This document shows positions 37,101 to 48,720 of a DNA stretch of 64,000 bases, piece by piece (positions within the stretch are counted from its first letter, which is position 1; each line of letters begins with the position of its first letter). The position numbers and the translations under genes were made by a program. The DNA is from Chamaea fasciata (taxonomy: Eukaryota > Chordata > Aves > Passeriformes > Sylviidae): NCBI GenBank assembly GCA_029207755.1, contig JARCOQ010000012.1, positions 19,207,740-19,271,739 of the forward strand, given 5' to 3'. The notes under the pieces are model-generated. The model did no database searches. It had not been told where the DNA came from and was given only the letters and a program-made list of their open reading frames with translations.

Positions 37101-40100
37101 GGTGTGCAAGGAATCAGAATCCTAATCCGGCCCCCACTGCAGACAAAGTCTGCATATAAAATTATATGCATAATAATTTTATATGCCACCAATGTGATTT
37201 GCATGAAATAATCCCATCTGTGAAAACACATCCTTACCTCACAGGGAAAAGGTTTTCCATCAATGGTGTGCTCTGATCCCTGGCTGTGTGTGGTCCCCCA
37301 GTGGAAGTGGAACTGCTTTAGCCGAAATGGATTCTGAAAGGGCCCTCCACTGATTCCTAGACAGAAGGAAAAAAAAAAAAAAATTAAAAGGTGAAGAAAG
37401 CTTAAGCATTCTGGCTTTTTAGCTTCCTGCTAGTAAAACTAGCCACTGTTGGCACAACAGTGGAAAAAAGCCAGCAGCCTCTCCCAGCTGCCAACATGAA
37501 AAAGATGCATCATCCAGGCATTTAAGAGGGGTGGATTTACTAATAGAGAGCACCTAAATTCATTTGAAAATGTAAATTAAAAACACTGTGTGGCTACCTC
37601 TATGGAATTTGTAGCTTTCTTGAAAGAGTATATTTGACACAGAGAAGTGGTAACCACCCCTATGGTTATGCCTTTCCTGTTAAACACAATAAATACAAGT
37701 GGAACAGATGGAGCAGCCCTGAGAGCAGCACTTGGGGGTGCTGTGGGTGAGAGCTGGCCCTGCCCCAGTGTGAAACCCTCTGCCCTGGGCTGAGCCCCAG
37801 CATGGGCAGCAGGGGAGGGGAGATTCTGCCCACTCAGGTGAGAGCCCACCTGCAGAGCTGCCCCAGCCCTGGCCCAGTACAGCAAGGACCTGAGCTGCTG
37901 GAGAGAGCCCAGAGGAGGCACCAGGATGAGCAGAGGGATGGAGCAGCTCTGCTGGGAGAGCTGGGACTGTTCAGCCTGGAGAAGGCTCCAAGGAAACCTT
38001 ATACCCTGAACATCAAGTAGACAATCCAGCTAAGTATTTCCTTCTTGCAGTATCTTTACTTCCAGTGGAGGTTATCTATATTCCATCCCCTTTAAATACC
38101 TGATCCCATAAAAGAGGAAATATAATAGCTGGTACTTCACATGACACCACTCAAACTCAAATCACCTTCTAAAGGTAAGGAAATGCCACAGAGACACTTG
38201 ATAACATCATTTGAAATAACACCTTAAGCATAGACAAATGTTTAAGATACCATTTATAGAAGATATTTTATCAACAGCATCAGTAATCCCTCTAATTTTA
38301 TATGCCACCAAATCTAATACACTTCGCCCAACAGACATCAAAACCTGATCAATGTCCCATTAAGAAAATTAAAATTACATTTAATATCTGTAAAGCTTGT
38401 ATCCTCAGTGCAGTTTGTAACATTTTATTTAGAGAGTAAAAGCTGGGGCTTGCACGTTGCTACCACATATGCACGCTTCCAGCTGGCCTTTATGCAGGAA
38501 ACTGGCCTTGCCAAAGCAAAGGTTTTAGTATTAATTAAGGATATAAATACTTCCAGTACATTTTTCTAAAGTTAGCAAAAGGATGCATCACCTATCCCAA
38601 ATATTTTAAGAAATTTAGCTATTATGGATTACTGTCAAAATTCTGTTGTGTCATTGATGCAGAGCTTTGAGTCACTAGATCTATTTCAACACAACCAAGA
38701 GCAGTTTAAACCATGTTTTCTACTCCTAGCAGTCATCTTCCTTGAAAAAGTGTTATTGAAACAAGACTTGCCTAGTGTAGAAAGGGTCTCATTCCTGGCA
38801 GGTGCTCTGAGTCTGGATCTCTAAATGCAGAGTAATAGATGTTCTTAAACTTCTAAAGCTGAATAAAGTTCACTGTTACACAAATACAGTTCAGCCGAAA
38901 ATTGCATTGAAGTAGTTATCAAGCTAAGATAATATTTCCAGAGAGGTTGTACAAATTCTATTTATAGGGTGACATTCTGAACAGATCCGTGCAGTAAAAA
39001 TGGAAAATGCTCACTCAATCTTCTTTGTAAATTTAGTAAAGATAAGATGCTTGAAACCCTGACCACCCCATTGGGCAGGTTCTTAAATTCATTGCAGAAG
39101 AGAAATTTTAAAACAAAATGGATGGAATATTAACATTCAGCCCTTATTTCAAAGGGTTACCAGCAGAGACAAGCCACTTCACAGAAAAAGTAATTTGTTT
39201 TCAATGTCAAGGTACCTTACTTAGCTTGCATCAACCAGCACACCCAAAAGGAGAATGAAATCAGCTGACAGGTTTAAAAACTGTTCTGTTTCTTCTTGTG
39301 TTTTTTGGGTTTTTTTTTTGTGTTTTTTTTTTCGTTTGTTTGTTGTTTTTTAATGCACTCTTCCCATTTATCAGCTGCTTTATCATCATCTCCATTTGAA
39401 TGCTCTTCCCCTACCCCCAGATGTAAAAGCATAGTCTACCATGGAAACAGACCTAACAGAAGAAATACTCAATCACTTAAAGAATTTACATTCTCTGCCA
39501 AGGGCTGAGACAAGAATAAGGTATGACTGCAGACAATCCAACATCCAAATTGGCTGCTACCAACACAGAACCCAGAATGAGCTTGGGATTTTCTAATTTC
39601 TGAAGAAACCAAAGTGCTACAAGTCAGGGAGGAAAGAAGAAAAGGCAAGGTAACAGGGACCAGTGCAGGTACAACTTGGTGCAGTGATTATGATTATGAT
39701 GACTGTGCTGCAGGACCCAGCTCTGCTCATCCTCTTCCCTTCCCTGTGGATGGGAGCTGGGCACTGAGCCAGAGCTGGCACGTGAGTTGGCATCTTTGAT
39801 TGGGGTGATCATGAACCAGGGCACTGTGGAGCTTACATCCCTGCTCTGGATGCTGGATGCGGTCTGGCAGTGCTGGACAGATGCCCAGCAAACTCCAATT
39901 CTCATCTAAAATAAAAGGACTGCAATCAAACTTCTCATTTTTCTGATGCAAGGGCTTTTCCTAATGAAGAAACACTTATTGATCTGTGATATTGCATTGC
40001 TAGAGAGGCTCAAAATAAAGACAAAATATAAACAGCTCCAGTCACATGCCTTGTTCTAAGCTGAAATTATACACATCATAGAAGTCACAGCATACAGAAT

Positions 40101-42420
40101 GTACTTAATTATTTCCCCAACTCAGTCCCAAACTGGTGTTCTCGGTTGGCTGGCTGTGTAAGTCTCACCTGTCCTGTCATCAGTGTCCTCAAACTCCACC
40201 ATGACGGAGTGGCCGGTGTTGGAGATGCTGAGGGAGGTGCAGGACTCGTAGGAGATGACAAGGGGCTGCAGGCTGGGGTCATAGACTGCCCGAGCAGAGT
40301 CGATGTCAATGGGGGACTGCCGGTTCCCCTGGGCAATGGGGTAAGCTTTGTGCCACTCGGAAGGGCCTTCAACAGCAGGCAAAGGAAAGCAGCATTATTT
40401 CCTTCCTACCACACACAGAATGGCCATTATGGGTTTTCATGAGGCTTGAAATAAAGCTTGCTCAGCAAGAGCAACTCCAATGTCAAAATTAATTTAAAGA
40501 AATTGATTTGAAGTCTAGGCTGGTGTGTTTTTATTAGCACAAGCAGGCTGCAACAAGATGGGGATTCAAATATCTTGCCTAGAACACACCAAGGAGATCA
40601 TGGTACAAGGACAGAGTGCTGTACCCCCAGTCACTGTGCCACTCTCTCTCTGCAGAGGCTGCAGTTACCTTGCTAAGGTGTTCCAAGGTGGGTACAGGTG
40701 TAAACACGTGCATGCACAAACACACTCCCCAAAGAAACGGCATTTAATTCTCCCTGGGAAAGAGAGTGTAAAAGCTCCAGCAATTCAAATTAGATGCAGA
40801 TGACTCAATCTCTTAGCTACTGACTATGCAGTTATTTTTAAAATCATTTTATGACTGCAGTAAATCTTTGAGACAGCTCCATTCTTCACTCATGCCCATT
40901 ATGGTATCTCTCTAACCTGAGTGAAGGATACAGGATGATAATTAACACTTTGGGACTTCCTGACCTCAATAGAGAGGGGAGAAAGCCCACTTTAATAGCA
41001 GAACTCTGCTGCCAGAACTGGAAGATTCTTAAGCCATTTGAGATAACAAAAGCTTATTCATATCAAAGAATTCCTTTTTCTTATGGCTCATTTTCTACTT
41101 TGCTATGGTAGTGAAAGCAGCAATTAAATTCCTCTGCTGCTTCTGTGCATGAAGTATAACAGTAACAATTGTACTTCAGGATTCTCAAGAAGCACATTTT
41201 TAATTGCAGCATTCTCACATGCTTTCACAAGGAGAAGCTTTTTTAAAATCAAGCACAGGTATTTAGCCTCCCTGAGTTTACATAACACAACAGTGATCTA
41301 TTACACTGTTACTTGGCTTTGACACTTTCTGCAAAGCTAAGCTCATAAAATAGTATCTTTTCTCAGCCTGCCTGTAAAGCAGATTAAGAAATTAAATGCT
41401 ATTACACAAGCTAAGGCAATATCATTTGGCTCTCACAAGCTTTACAAGAGTATACATGGCTTTATTACTCCTAGCTACAAGCACAAATACATAACATTAC
41501 CTACTAGCACTAACTAGCTTCACTTGCTATTCAAGCTTGCTTTCAGACTCACAGAAACTAAAGGAATTGCTGTTAAGAAAGAGACTGGCCCCTGAAGGTT
41601 ATGCAAAAGACTCTTGTTGGACACTCAGCAGCTAAAATAATTGCTGCAAGGAGAGAGACTCCTGGAAGTTATGCAATTGTCTCATTGGCCAGCATCAGCC
41701 ACTCGTCCATCCTCTCTGTAAAGGATACAGGCACTATAAAACACTACTGTGGCAATCCTTCAAGAGCTCCACATCCCCCCTCACGCTGTGACACGCATCC
41801 TTGGAGGTGGGAAGCAAAGGAGGAGGACTAAATTAAAAACTGTCAAATCAGAAAGCATAAGTTGTTCTGTAAGAGATCTGATACTGATCTGTACAATTTA
41901 TTGATGTACTAGATATACATAACATACAGCTTATTTTATTCGCTTTTATGAAAGCCTAGAGATCACATTTCAGCAACTGCACAGAATCAGGAGGTCTATT
42001 ACTGCTCTACTAAATCTTCTTTACCTAACAGAATTGCTTTTGGAGAGAGACACAGGTAATCTTTTTTATAACAGCATTTTGGAAGGGACCTATCTATAAT
42101 ATCTGCAGTCCAAAAAAACCCCAAAGCATTCAAACTACTTCCCTCAGTTTAGGAATGTTGATTGCAACACTGAAAGGTAGCAGATGTAAACTTGTGCATC
42201 TTTTGGTGCCACTTTCTGGGTGCTATTGATTATCAATAAAGTAATTAATTACCTGCTGTATATACTCGATTCTTGCAGACATCAAAATGCAGGCAGCTCT
42301 GCAGGGCTCAGGCAACAGCTCTAGAAAAAAAACGAGTGGGGGAGGACAGAGAGATGCAGCACGGAAATGCCATAACCTACCGTCAGCCTGCCCATATCCC
42401 CAACTGTGGTGGCCAGTCAT
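34199..42420 (-). CDS. CA7: Carbonic anhydrase 7 (7 coding exons)
   Basis: Cytosolic alpha-carbonic anhydrase interconverting CO2 and bicarbonate; in mammals it is mainly neuronal and shapes bicarbonate-dependent GABA responses. Coding exons on the minus strand: 42381-42420, 40169-40366, 37238-37356, 36027-36122, 35723-35785, 34605-34760, 34199-34321. All have GT/AG borders and join without a frame break into 264 codons plus stop, the same length as human CA7. Zinc ligands are His96, His98 (QFHFHWG) and His121 (ELHLVHW); the proton-shuttle His66 (NTGHSV) and Thr201-Thr202 (SLTTPP) are present. The N-terminus [11 protein letters not shown] is the CA7 signature. Residues that differ from human include Leu197 in YLGS (usually YPGS), Gly180 and Arg219, the last two replacing cysteines. 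Introns 2 and 3 carry a CR1 copy and an LTR-like repeat. Confidence 0.97.
36300..37095 (+). mobile_element. LTR-like avian retroelement in CA7 intron 3
   Basis: A block unlike its surroundings. It contains a purine-rich stretch with AGAAACTGCCAGAAGCTTTC, an internal tandem repeat, the segment GGAGGGACCCCACACTGGAA, then GAAGGTGTTTTAAGATTT and GGGATCTCTCCCTGCCCTTA. I recognise this order from a common songbird LTR. The ends were not fixed: no clear terminal repeat or target duplication was found, and the 3' part looks degenerate. No retroviral genes are attached. It sits in antisense orientation to CA7. Confidence 0.5.
36418..36690 (+). repeat. Minisatellite: 46-bp units followed by 42-bp units
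   Basis: Three successive 46-bp units are followed by three 42-bp units that lack a CTGG, then a diverged partial unit. Each unit contains GCAGCTCCTG, GGACTGACTGC and a GGAAAGG end. The 42-bp part keeps open frames on both strands because 42 is a multiple of three; this is not evidence of coding. It lies within the LTR-like element. Confidence 0.88.
37152..37186. repeat. AT-rich perfect 14-bp inverted repeat in CA7 intron 3
   Basis: GCATATAAAATTAT at 37,152-37,165 is exactly complementary to 37,173-37,186, with a 7-base spacer. It lies about 50 bases past the CA7 exon 3 donor in the direction of transcription. Confidence 0.85.
37715..38003 (+). mobile_element. CR1 LINE fragment lacking its 3' tail
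   Basis: It matches the CR1 segment just upstream of the usual 3' end (GAGAGCTGGCCCTGCCCCAG, then CAGGATGAGCAGAGGGATGG, then GTTCAGCCTGGAGAAGGCTC). It stops abruptly at about 38,003 without the tail. It lies in CA7 intron 2, antisense to the gene. Loss of the 3' part is unusual for CR1 and suggests later deletion. Confidence 0.8.
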
Positions 42421-42480
42421 TTTGGGAGCTGCCCCTGCTTGGCTCCAGCTCCCTGAGCAGGGCACTGCTGCCTACCTGCC

Positions 42481-42486
42481 TTTATA
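42481..42486 (-). promoter_or_regulatory. CA7: TATA box of CA7
   Basis: The minus strand reads GCTATAAAGG, with TATAAA ending 61 bases before the CA7 start codon. A start about 30 bases downstream would give a short 5' UTR of roughly 30 bases. The sequence above it is moderately GC-rich but not a CpG island, so this looks like a focused, tissue-specific promoter. Supported by motif and position only. Confidence 0.65.
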
Positions 42487-42489
42487 GCG

Positions 42490-45400
42490 GCTCCCCGTGG
42501 GATAGGGTCAGCCCCTTAAAGATACAGAGCAGCCACAGCAATTCCTGCAGGACAGGGAAAGTGCCCGTGTTCTCCTGCTCCAGCCTTGCTGCTTCTGCTC
42601 TGCTCCGGCTCCCCCTATTTGCTAAGGCAGCACAGGTGAAGGAAAATGTAAAACTCAGATAACTGAAGTCTCAGGACTTAAAAAGAAAGCCAAACTGTAA
42701 ATCAAATTTAGGGAAAAAATATCAGTGTTTTCTCATTGTCTGCCCCAAGGAAGGAAAAGCCATCAGGTGCTCTGAGCATCAGGACAGTCGTGGGCAGGTG
42801 GGACCTGCCCTTCTCACATCTGTGTTCTGCAGGGAGAAACATCACTGCCTCTCTTCTGAAATCCCCCTGCCAGCTGCAAAAAAGGAATGGTGTTTTCACC
42901 GGATCTGTAATTAATCACAGTCAGTGCTTAGATGAGATGGAGAACATTCTCATCTTGGGAAAAAAACTTCTTGTGCTGCTTTTTAAACAAGGTACAAATC
43001 ACACAAAGTAAGGATGAATTGACAATCTGATTTTAATTTTGCAACTTTCTATAAAGTTTTTAAATGGACAAAATTAAAAGTATGGTTATATTAGGGACAG
43101 AACATAGTAGACTCCAGAGAAAGGAGTTGATCTGTGAAGCCTCAGTTATCTGGAATGATCCCGTAGTTGCCTGCACCCTGCTAAAGCCATGGAGAGGCTA
43201 CAATGAGACACCCAATCTGCAGCTGTAAAATGTCTTAAGACATCTCTGGGGCAAGGAAAAAGGCTCCTTCATTGTAATTTTGTTAGATCTGAGGAAATGC
43301 TCTCTGTCAAGGCTACATTTTACAAACACATTGATTTTCACAAAGACAATAGCACACAAAAATAGGGATTCTTCTGTTATGCAATCAAGAATATGGAAGA
43401 AAAAAATCAATAAGAGCATTTAATGCAACTTTTATGTTGTGGTACTGCCTTGTAGGTATTAATTTTCTTTTCCAGGAGGTTTCCATGAGAGTCAGCTATA
43501 AAACCTTTAAGAGTTGCTGATGCCAGCTGAATCACTCACAGAGGGATGTAAACTGCTGCAAAGGTCTCCACAGGAGAGTTCTACAATGACTTACTCAGGT
43601 CAGCTCCTCCATTAGTTCCTGCCAAGCTGCTGTGACCTGCCCAGGTCCCTGACACACACCTGGCACAGACACTGGGTACAGCCGTGTCCCAACAGTCTGG
43701 GCACACAGGCCCTTCATGGGCACCCAACACTGCAATTAGGACCTTAAAACACTCACTCAGATGCAGAGTCAGGAAAGCTGTTCTAGGGAAAAGTACAAAA
43801 AATACCATTTCAGCAGTGAAAAGAAATGAAGAGGGATTTTGTGCGTTACAAGAGCAGACCATAAGCTGGGGAAGCCCACATGCAAGGCGGAGAATGCTGA
43901 GCAACTGTTTTCAAGAGAAACATCAACACTGGGCTCAGGTGAGCCCACAGTGGCACTGCAGTGCCCAACCTGCACTGGCCACCATCAACCCCTTCAGCTT
44001 TTATCTCCTCACTCAAACCCACACAGGTGCCTGCAGATCTGCACTACAAACACATGGCACGGGAAGAGCTCTGAGACAAGTGAAAATATCCTGAAGATGT
44101 GGCAGGAAGCAGACTCCACGAAATGGAGGTTTAAATGGATGGATTTAGAAAAGTGGAAAGGGGGAATGACAATACCTGAGGGGAAAGGAAAGATAGCCTG
44201 AATAAAATTTTAGCTTGTAAAATGTATCATTAGTAAATTATAGTCAGTGTGTATAGGACAACTTACTGTGCTTCCAACCCAACCAACCTTCTTTCTTTAT
44301 GAGGAAAATATTAAATTTTCCTTAAACATAAGGTAACAGTGCTGCTTATACAAATATCACATTATTCTGTAACCCTGATACCTCTGGATATTGGCTAAGA
44401 ATGGGTTTCACTGATTCTGTCCTCAAATTATCATTTATCACTTCAAAAGCTACAGTCATCATGTAATTCTGTTCTGTTTTACTAGTTTGAATCCAGGACA
44501 ATTACATCACACTCGTGAACTTATGGAAGTGAGAACAACAGAGTAGTAGGTGTGTAAGGGGTGGATTTCTCCAAAGCTGAGCTAAAAGTGAAGAACTCAT
44601 GATTTCCACAAATTTCTCCTGGGCTCTTGCTGCCATGTCAGAAGTGTCTGCTTTGCAGTGAACGACAGGAAGACATAATTCCATTCACTGCAGTGAGATG
44701 TTTCAAGCTGCCTTAAAACAGAAATCTGTCTTCCCCAGCCCTCTCACTTATGGTTTTATTCCCCTTTGCCAGCAGTGATGAGTGAACAGAGCAGCAGCCC
44801 AGGACAAATTCTTCTGAACCTGTCACCAGGTTGTGATACAGAAATAACAACAAATGCTTCAGGTTTCCCACCTTTAGATATAGAACTGATTTTCTTTATG
44901 ATTTAATTGGAGCTCCCTTTATTAAAATTGCTATATAAGGACTAACCATTATGGTTAGAAAACTCCAAGTAAGACTGGAATGTTAAATTGAAGTTGGACA
45001 TATTTAAGCTTTGCAGAATTGAGGAAATTAGGGATTTTAGTCTCTAAAGTAAAATGTCTCTATAATACTACAGGTCTGGAGTTGTTGGGAGATCGTTGCA
45101 CATGGAGATGTCACTTGAGGATAATGCTACTCATAAATATTACTGCATCACTGTGGAGGGACAGAGCTGCATTTTAAGGTCTGTAAGATGAAGTAAGAGT
45201 TATTTGGTTCCGAGGTGAATGGTTCAGTGGCACTCTAAGTGTATTAAGTAACTCGGCAATGACATCTGCTGACATCATTAATAATGGTGACACATTTGAA
45301 CAAGGTGTCATGTGCCTTCTATAACGCACCCCAGCGTGTCTGGTGTGTCACTGCATGCCAACAAAACCAGGTTAGAAATCCCACCAGGCTGGGTGCAGGC

Positions 45401-47159
45401 TGCACACTCCAAGCCGTTCATGTACCGTGGGCAGGAGCAGATGAAATGTTAAATAAAACATTCATCACTCCAGAGCCTGCCTGTGCCTCAGGTTCTTGAC
45501 AGAGTATCTGTTTATCCAGACAGCTCCTCTCTCCTCTTACATTGCCACCACGGATGCTGGCAGCTCCCACAGGGGGTTACTCTGAGCTGGCATCTGTTCT
45601 TTACATGTGTGTTAAAGGCATTTCTAACGAACCCAAGAGCTGCACAAAAATACTCCACACAGTAAATATAAGCAGAACAGTGTACTGCCAACACTGAACA
45701 CTAAAAAGCACAATGATTCCAGATGCCTTCTCTATTTTTTAGTATTTTATTTTAAAACAGACTGTCTACAGTTCTTGATCGACCACAGAAATTTCAACTT
45801 TTATATTCCCAAGTTCTTCCTTGCAAACACAAAAATGTGATGGCTTTTGTATATATATTGATATATTGAGATCATATACATAAATATGTATATTGATAGA
45901 TTGAGATTGTCATGCAGCCAGTGAAACTTCAGGAGCTGAAAGTGGCCATCCTTCTCCCAGAGTTACAGAGATTTCTGAGAGTCATGAGATTTCTAAGCGA
46001 AAAACTCAACTGGGAATGTCCTCCTGGCATCAGGGGGAAAACAAAACTATGGTGCCAAAATGAAGAAGGGATTAAGAAGAAAAGGACAAAAAGGATATGC
46101 ATATAGTTAACAGCCAACTGTGCAAGAGAAAAAGCTTGAACCAAACACGGGCCAAGATGGCCAAGGGGATAGAAGGAATTTAGTAGGAACACTCTTGGGA
46201 ACCTGGTTCTCTAGGAGTTTCCCAGCCTTCATATACTACTTTCTTATTACTTATTTTTGACTTTTAATGCTATACACACTTGGCTGACTTATACTAGGTA
46301 TGGGAACTACATTCTGGAACTAAGCCTGAAATATTAATTCTTGCAATTTATGGTTTGTCCAGACTAAGCAGTGTAGCAGAGAGCAAGAACAGGAGACTGC
46401 TTGTGATTTTGGGAAACAGTGTTCCTGAAAATACAGCAATGGTCACTGAAATGACAGCAAAATGAAGGATTTACTATGGCACAGCAAACACAAAGCCTAA
46501 AAAATGAACTTTGCTGGAGATGCTGTATATAGAAAACAGAAGAGGAAGCATTGTTTTGTATTACATCACCTGCAAGATGTAAACCACCCAATATAATAAT
46601 GCACTGCTGTGTACATCATTCCAGCAAATATACAGAAAACTAAAGTTACTGAAGAGAGCCACACTAAAAGGATAATTGACTTAATATGGACTAACAAATC
46701 AGTGTGGATGATGAAGGTATTTCAGGACCTCTCTTTTGTTGTTGAAACTTAGTGCCAGAAATGTTGGTTGAAATTTTTTAAGATGTAGAATTTTCTCCTT
46801 TTTTGTACACTGTCAAGGTCCAACCAATGCTGATCCTATATGGAAAGACCTTCATAACGGAAGCACACAGGCACAACAGATTTCACATGCTCTTGTCTCC
46901 ATACCAAGCAGGAATAACTGCAATAATGTGCAAGATCTCTGCAAAATATATCCTACTGGATTTTCCTGACTGCAGGTACCTTCAGGTCTTCTGCCTCAGT
47001 CTGCCTGAAAATGCCTCAAAAGTCCATCCAGAAAGTGCATTGAGAGATGCAGAGAAATGCCCATTTTGAACATAAATTCTGGGAATGGCACTGTTGTCTG
47101 GACAAATTGGATCCATTACTGTGCAATGACCAGTAAATACATACTTGAGAGACAGTGAT
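42490..47159. other. Head-to-head spacer between CA7 and NAE1
   Basis: The two genes are divergently transcribed from promoters about 6 kb apart, as in mammals. No exon was recognised. AT-rich low-complexity sequence occurs at about 45,840-45,910. Confidence 0.55.
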
Positions 47160-47740
47160 TGTTTATGTCAGAGTTGCTAAGCCTCGTGCTCAGTGGTATT
47201 CCACAAATCAAGCAGCCCAACTGTCCATGCTTTTTCTTATTTATATATTTCAGCAAACAAAGGCATAGATGTTCATTAGCTACAGGTTACATAGTTCTCT
47301 TATTAATTAGTATTCTCTCTTCTATTGGTTAAAGAGTCTCTCTCTTCTCATGCTATTACTGCCATGCTCTATCTCTCTCCTCCTCTGGCTCGGTGGTTTC
47401 CCGTGTGGGTGCTCCATCACTTGGTGGTCCTGATCAGCCCCTGCCGGAATTCCCCTTTACCCGGACGGAGGTGACTCCACACAGTTGCTGAATTGCCTTT
47501 ATTTGTTTCTTCCTTGTCTTGCGGGTTCTGCCAAATGTCCTCGTGGCCCGTGAATTCTGCATTCCTCGTGTATCAGTGGAAATCCTTCTCCCCGAGCTTT
47601 GTCAACCTCCCCCAAGGCTGAGATCAGTGGAACCTGTCCAGCCCCAAACCTTAACAAGGCAATTCTGCTGACCAGGAGTTTGTGTTTCTAACAGCTGGAC
47701 ATCACTTGGAGCTTGTTGGTTGCTCTGTTTCACGGATTAA
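47160..47740 (-). mobile_element. Possible degenerate LTR-like repeat
   Basis: This segment upstream of NAE1 changes composition and has a CT-rich tract on the plus strand with a minus-strand AATAAA at about 47,490. That layout is like an LTR inserted in minus orientation. I found no terminal repeats or target duplication, so this is only a suggestion; it could be ordinary intergenic sequence. Confidence 0.2.
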
Positions 47741-48149
47741 ATCTCCCTCCCTGTTCATTAGGCTTGAAAGTTACAAAGATCAAACAGCAAAGAACGTATT
47801 TTTGTAAAAAAACTTTTACATTCTCTGCATTTTATGAGGAGCAGTGCAGAGGCACAGGTAGGATGTGATTAAACTCTCCATGAGCTCTTTTGAATGGAAT
47901 CCTGATAGGAATGGGGTTCCCATGAACGCTGGATTGCCGATGGTTAGGCACGGAGTCGTTCTTGGAAGTATTTTTTGCAAGCCTCCCGATTTTCTTGTTC
48001 TCCCTTCAGGCTGTGGATAACGGACCCTGAGCAGAGGAGTAACATCGCTTGAAAGGATGGGTGGTTTAAGATGGGAAGGAAAGCTGCTGGGCCAGGTTTA
48101 CTGCGACTGTGACTATTACTAGGCCTAAGTGATTTGATGTGGAGAAGGC

Positions 48150-48720
48150 CGGGTTTAATACCGCTCTCTCCGAGGGCCCATGTGGCGGCAAATGGTGCCG
48201 AGGGGGTCCCCCGGAGCGGCACAGGGAAGGGCGGGGGCGGCGTTGGTGAACACGGGCTGGGTGCGAGTGAGGGGGACAATTCCGGGTGCTACCGACCCCG
48301 CCGGCTTGGCGTGTCCGGCGGCGCAGGCGCCGCTGCCGGCCGGAGCTGAAGGAGGCAGAGCAGCGGCGGATCCCGGCGCACAGCCCGGGCCCGGCAGCGC
48401 AGCCGCCGCCGCTCCTCAGGGCACGGCCCGCCCCGCGCCTGCGCGCCGGCAGCAGCGGCCATGGCGGCGCCGGGCCGGGCCGGCCTCAAGGAGCAGCGCT
48501 ACGACCGCCAGCTCCGGTACCGCGGGCGGGCACGGCCCGGCACTGACCGAGCGGGGAGCGGGCAGCGGGCAGCGGGCAGCGGGCAGCGGGCAGCGGGCAG
48601 CGGGCAGCGGGGAGCGGGGAGCGGGGCCGCGCCTCCGGACACGGGCCCCCGGGGCCGCGCCGGGCCCGGCGGAGCCGCGGGGAGCAGGAGCTGTGTCCGA
48701 CCGGCGGGGCCGTGAGGGCT
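48150..48720 (+). promoter_or_regulatory. NAE1: CpG-island promoter of NAE1
   Basis: A compact island of high GC and CpG density that covers the NAE1 start codon and the beginning of intron 1. No TATA box is visible. The start codon lies in CGGCCATGGCGGCG, which also resembles a YY1 core (ATGGCGGC), often found at the first codons of housekeeping genes. The transcription start is probably within about 150 bases upstream of 48,461. Confidence 0.8.

Noticed and set aside
40109..40442. Alternative open frames on both strands across CA7 exon 2
   Set aside because: Only the minus frame containing [20 protein letters not shown] matches carbonic anhydrase and joins the other exons in phase.
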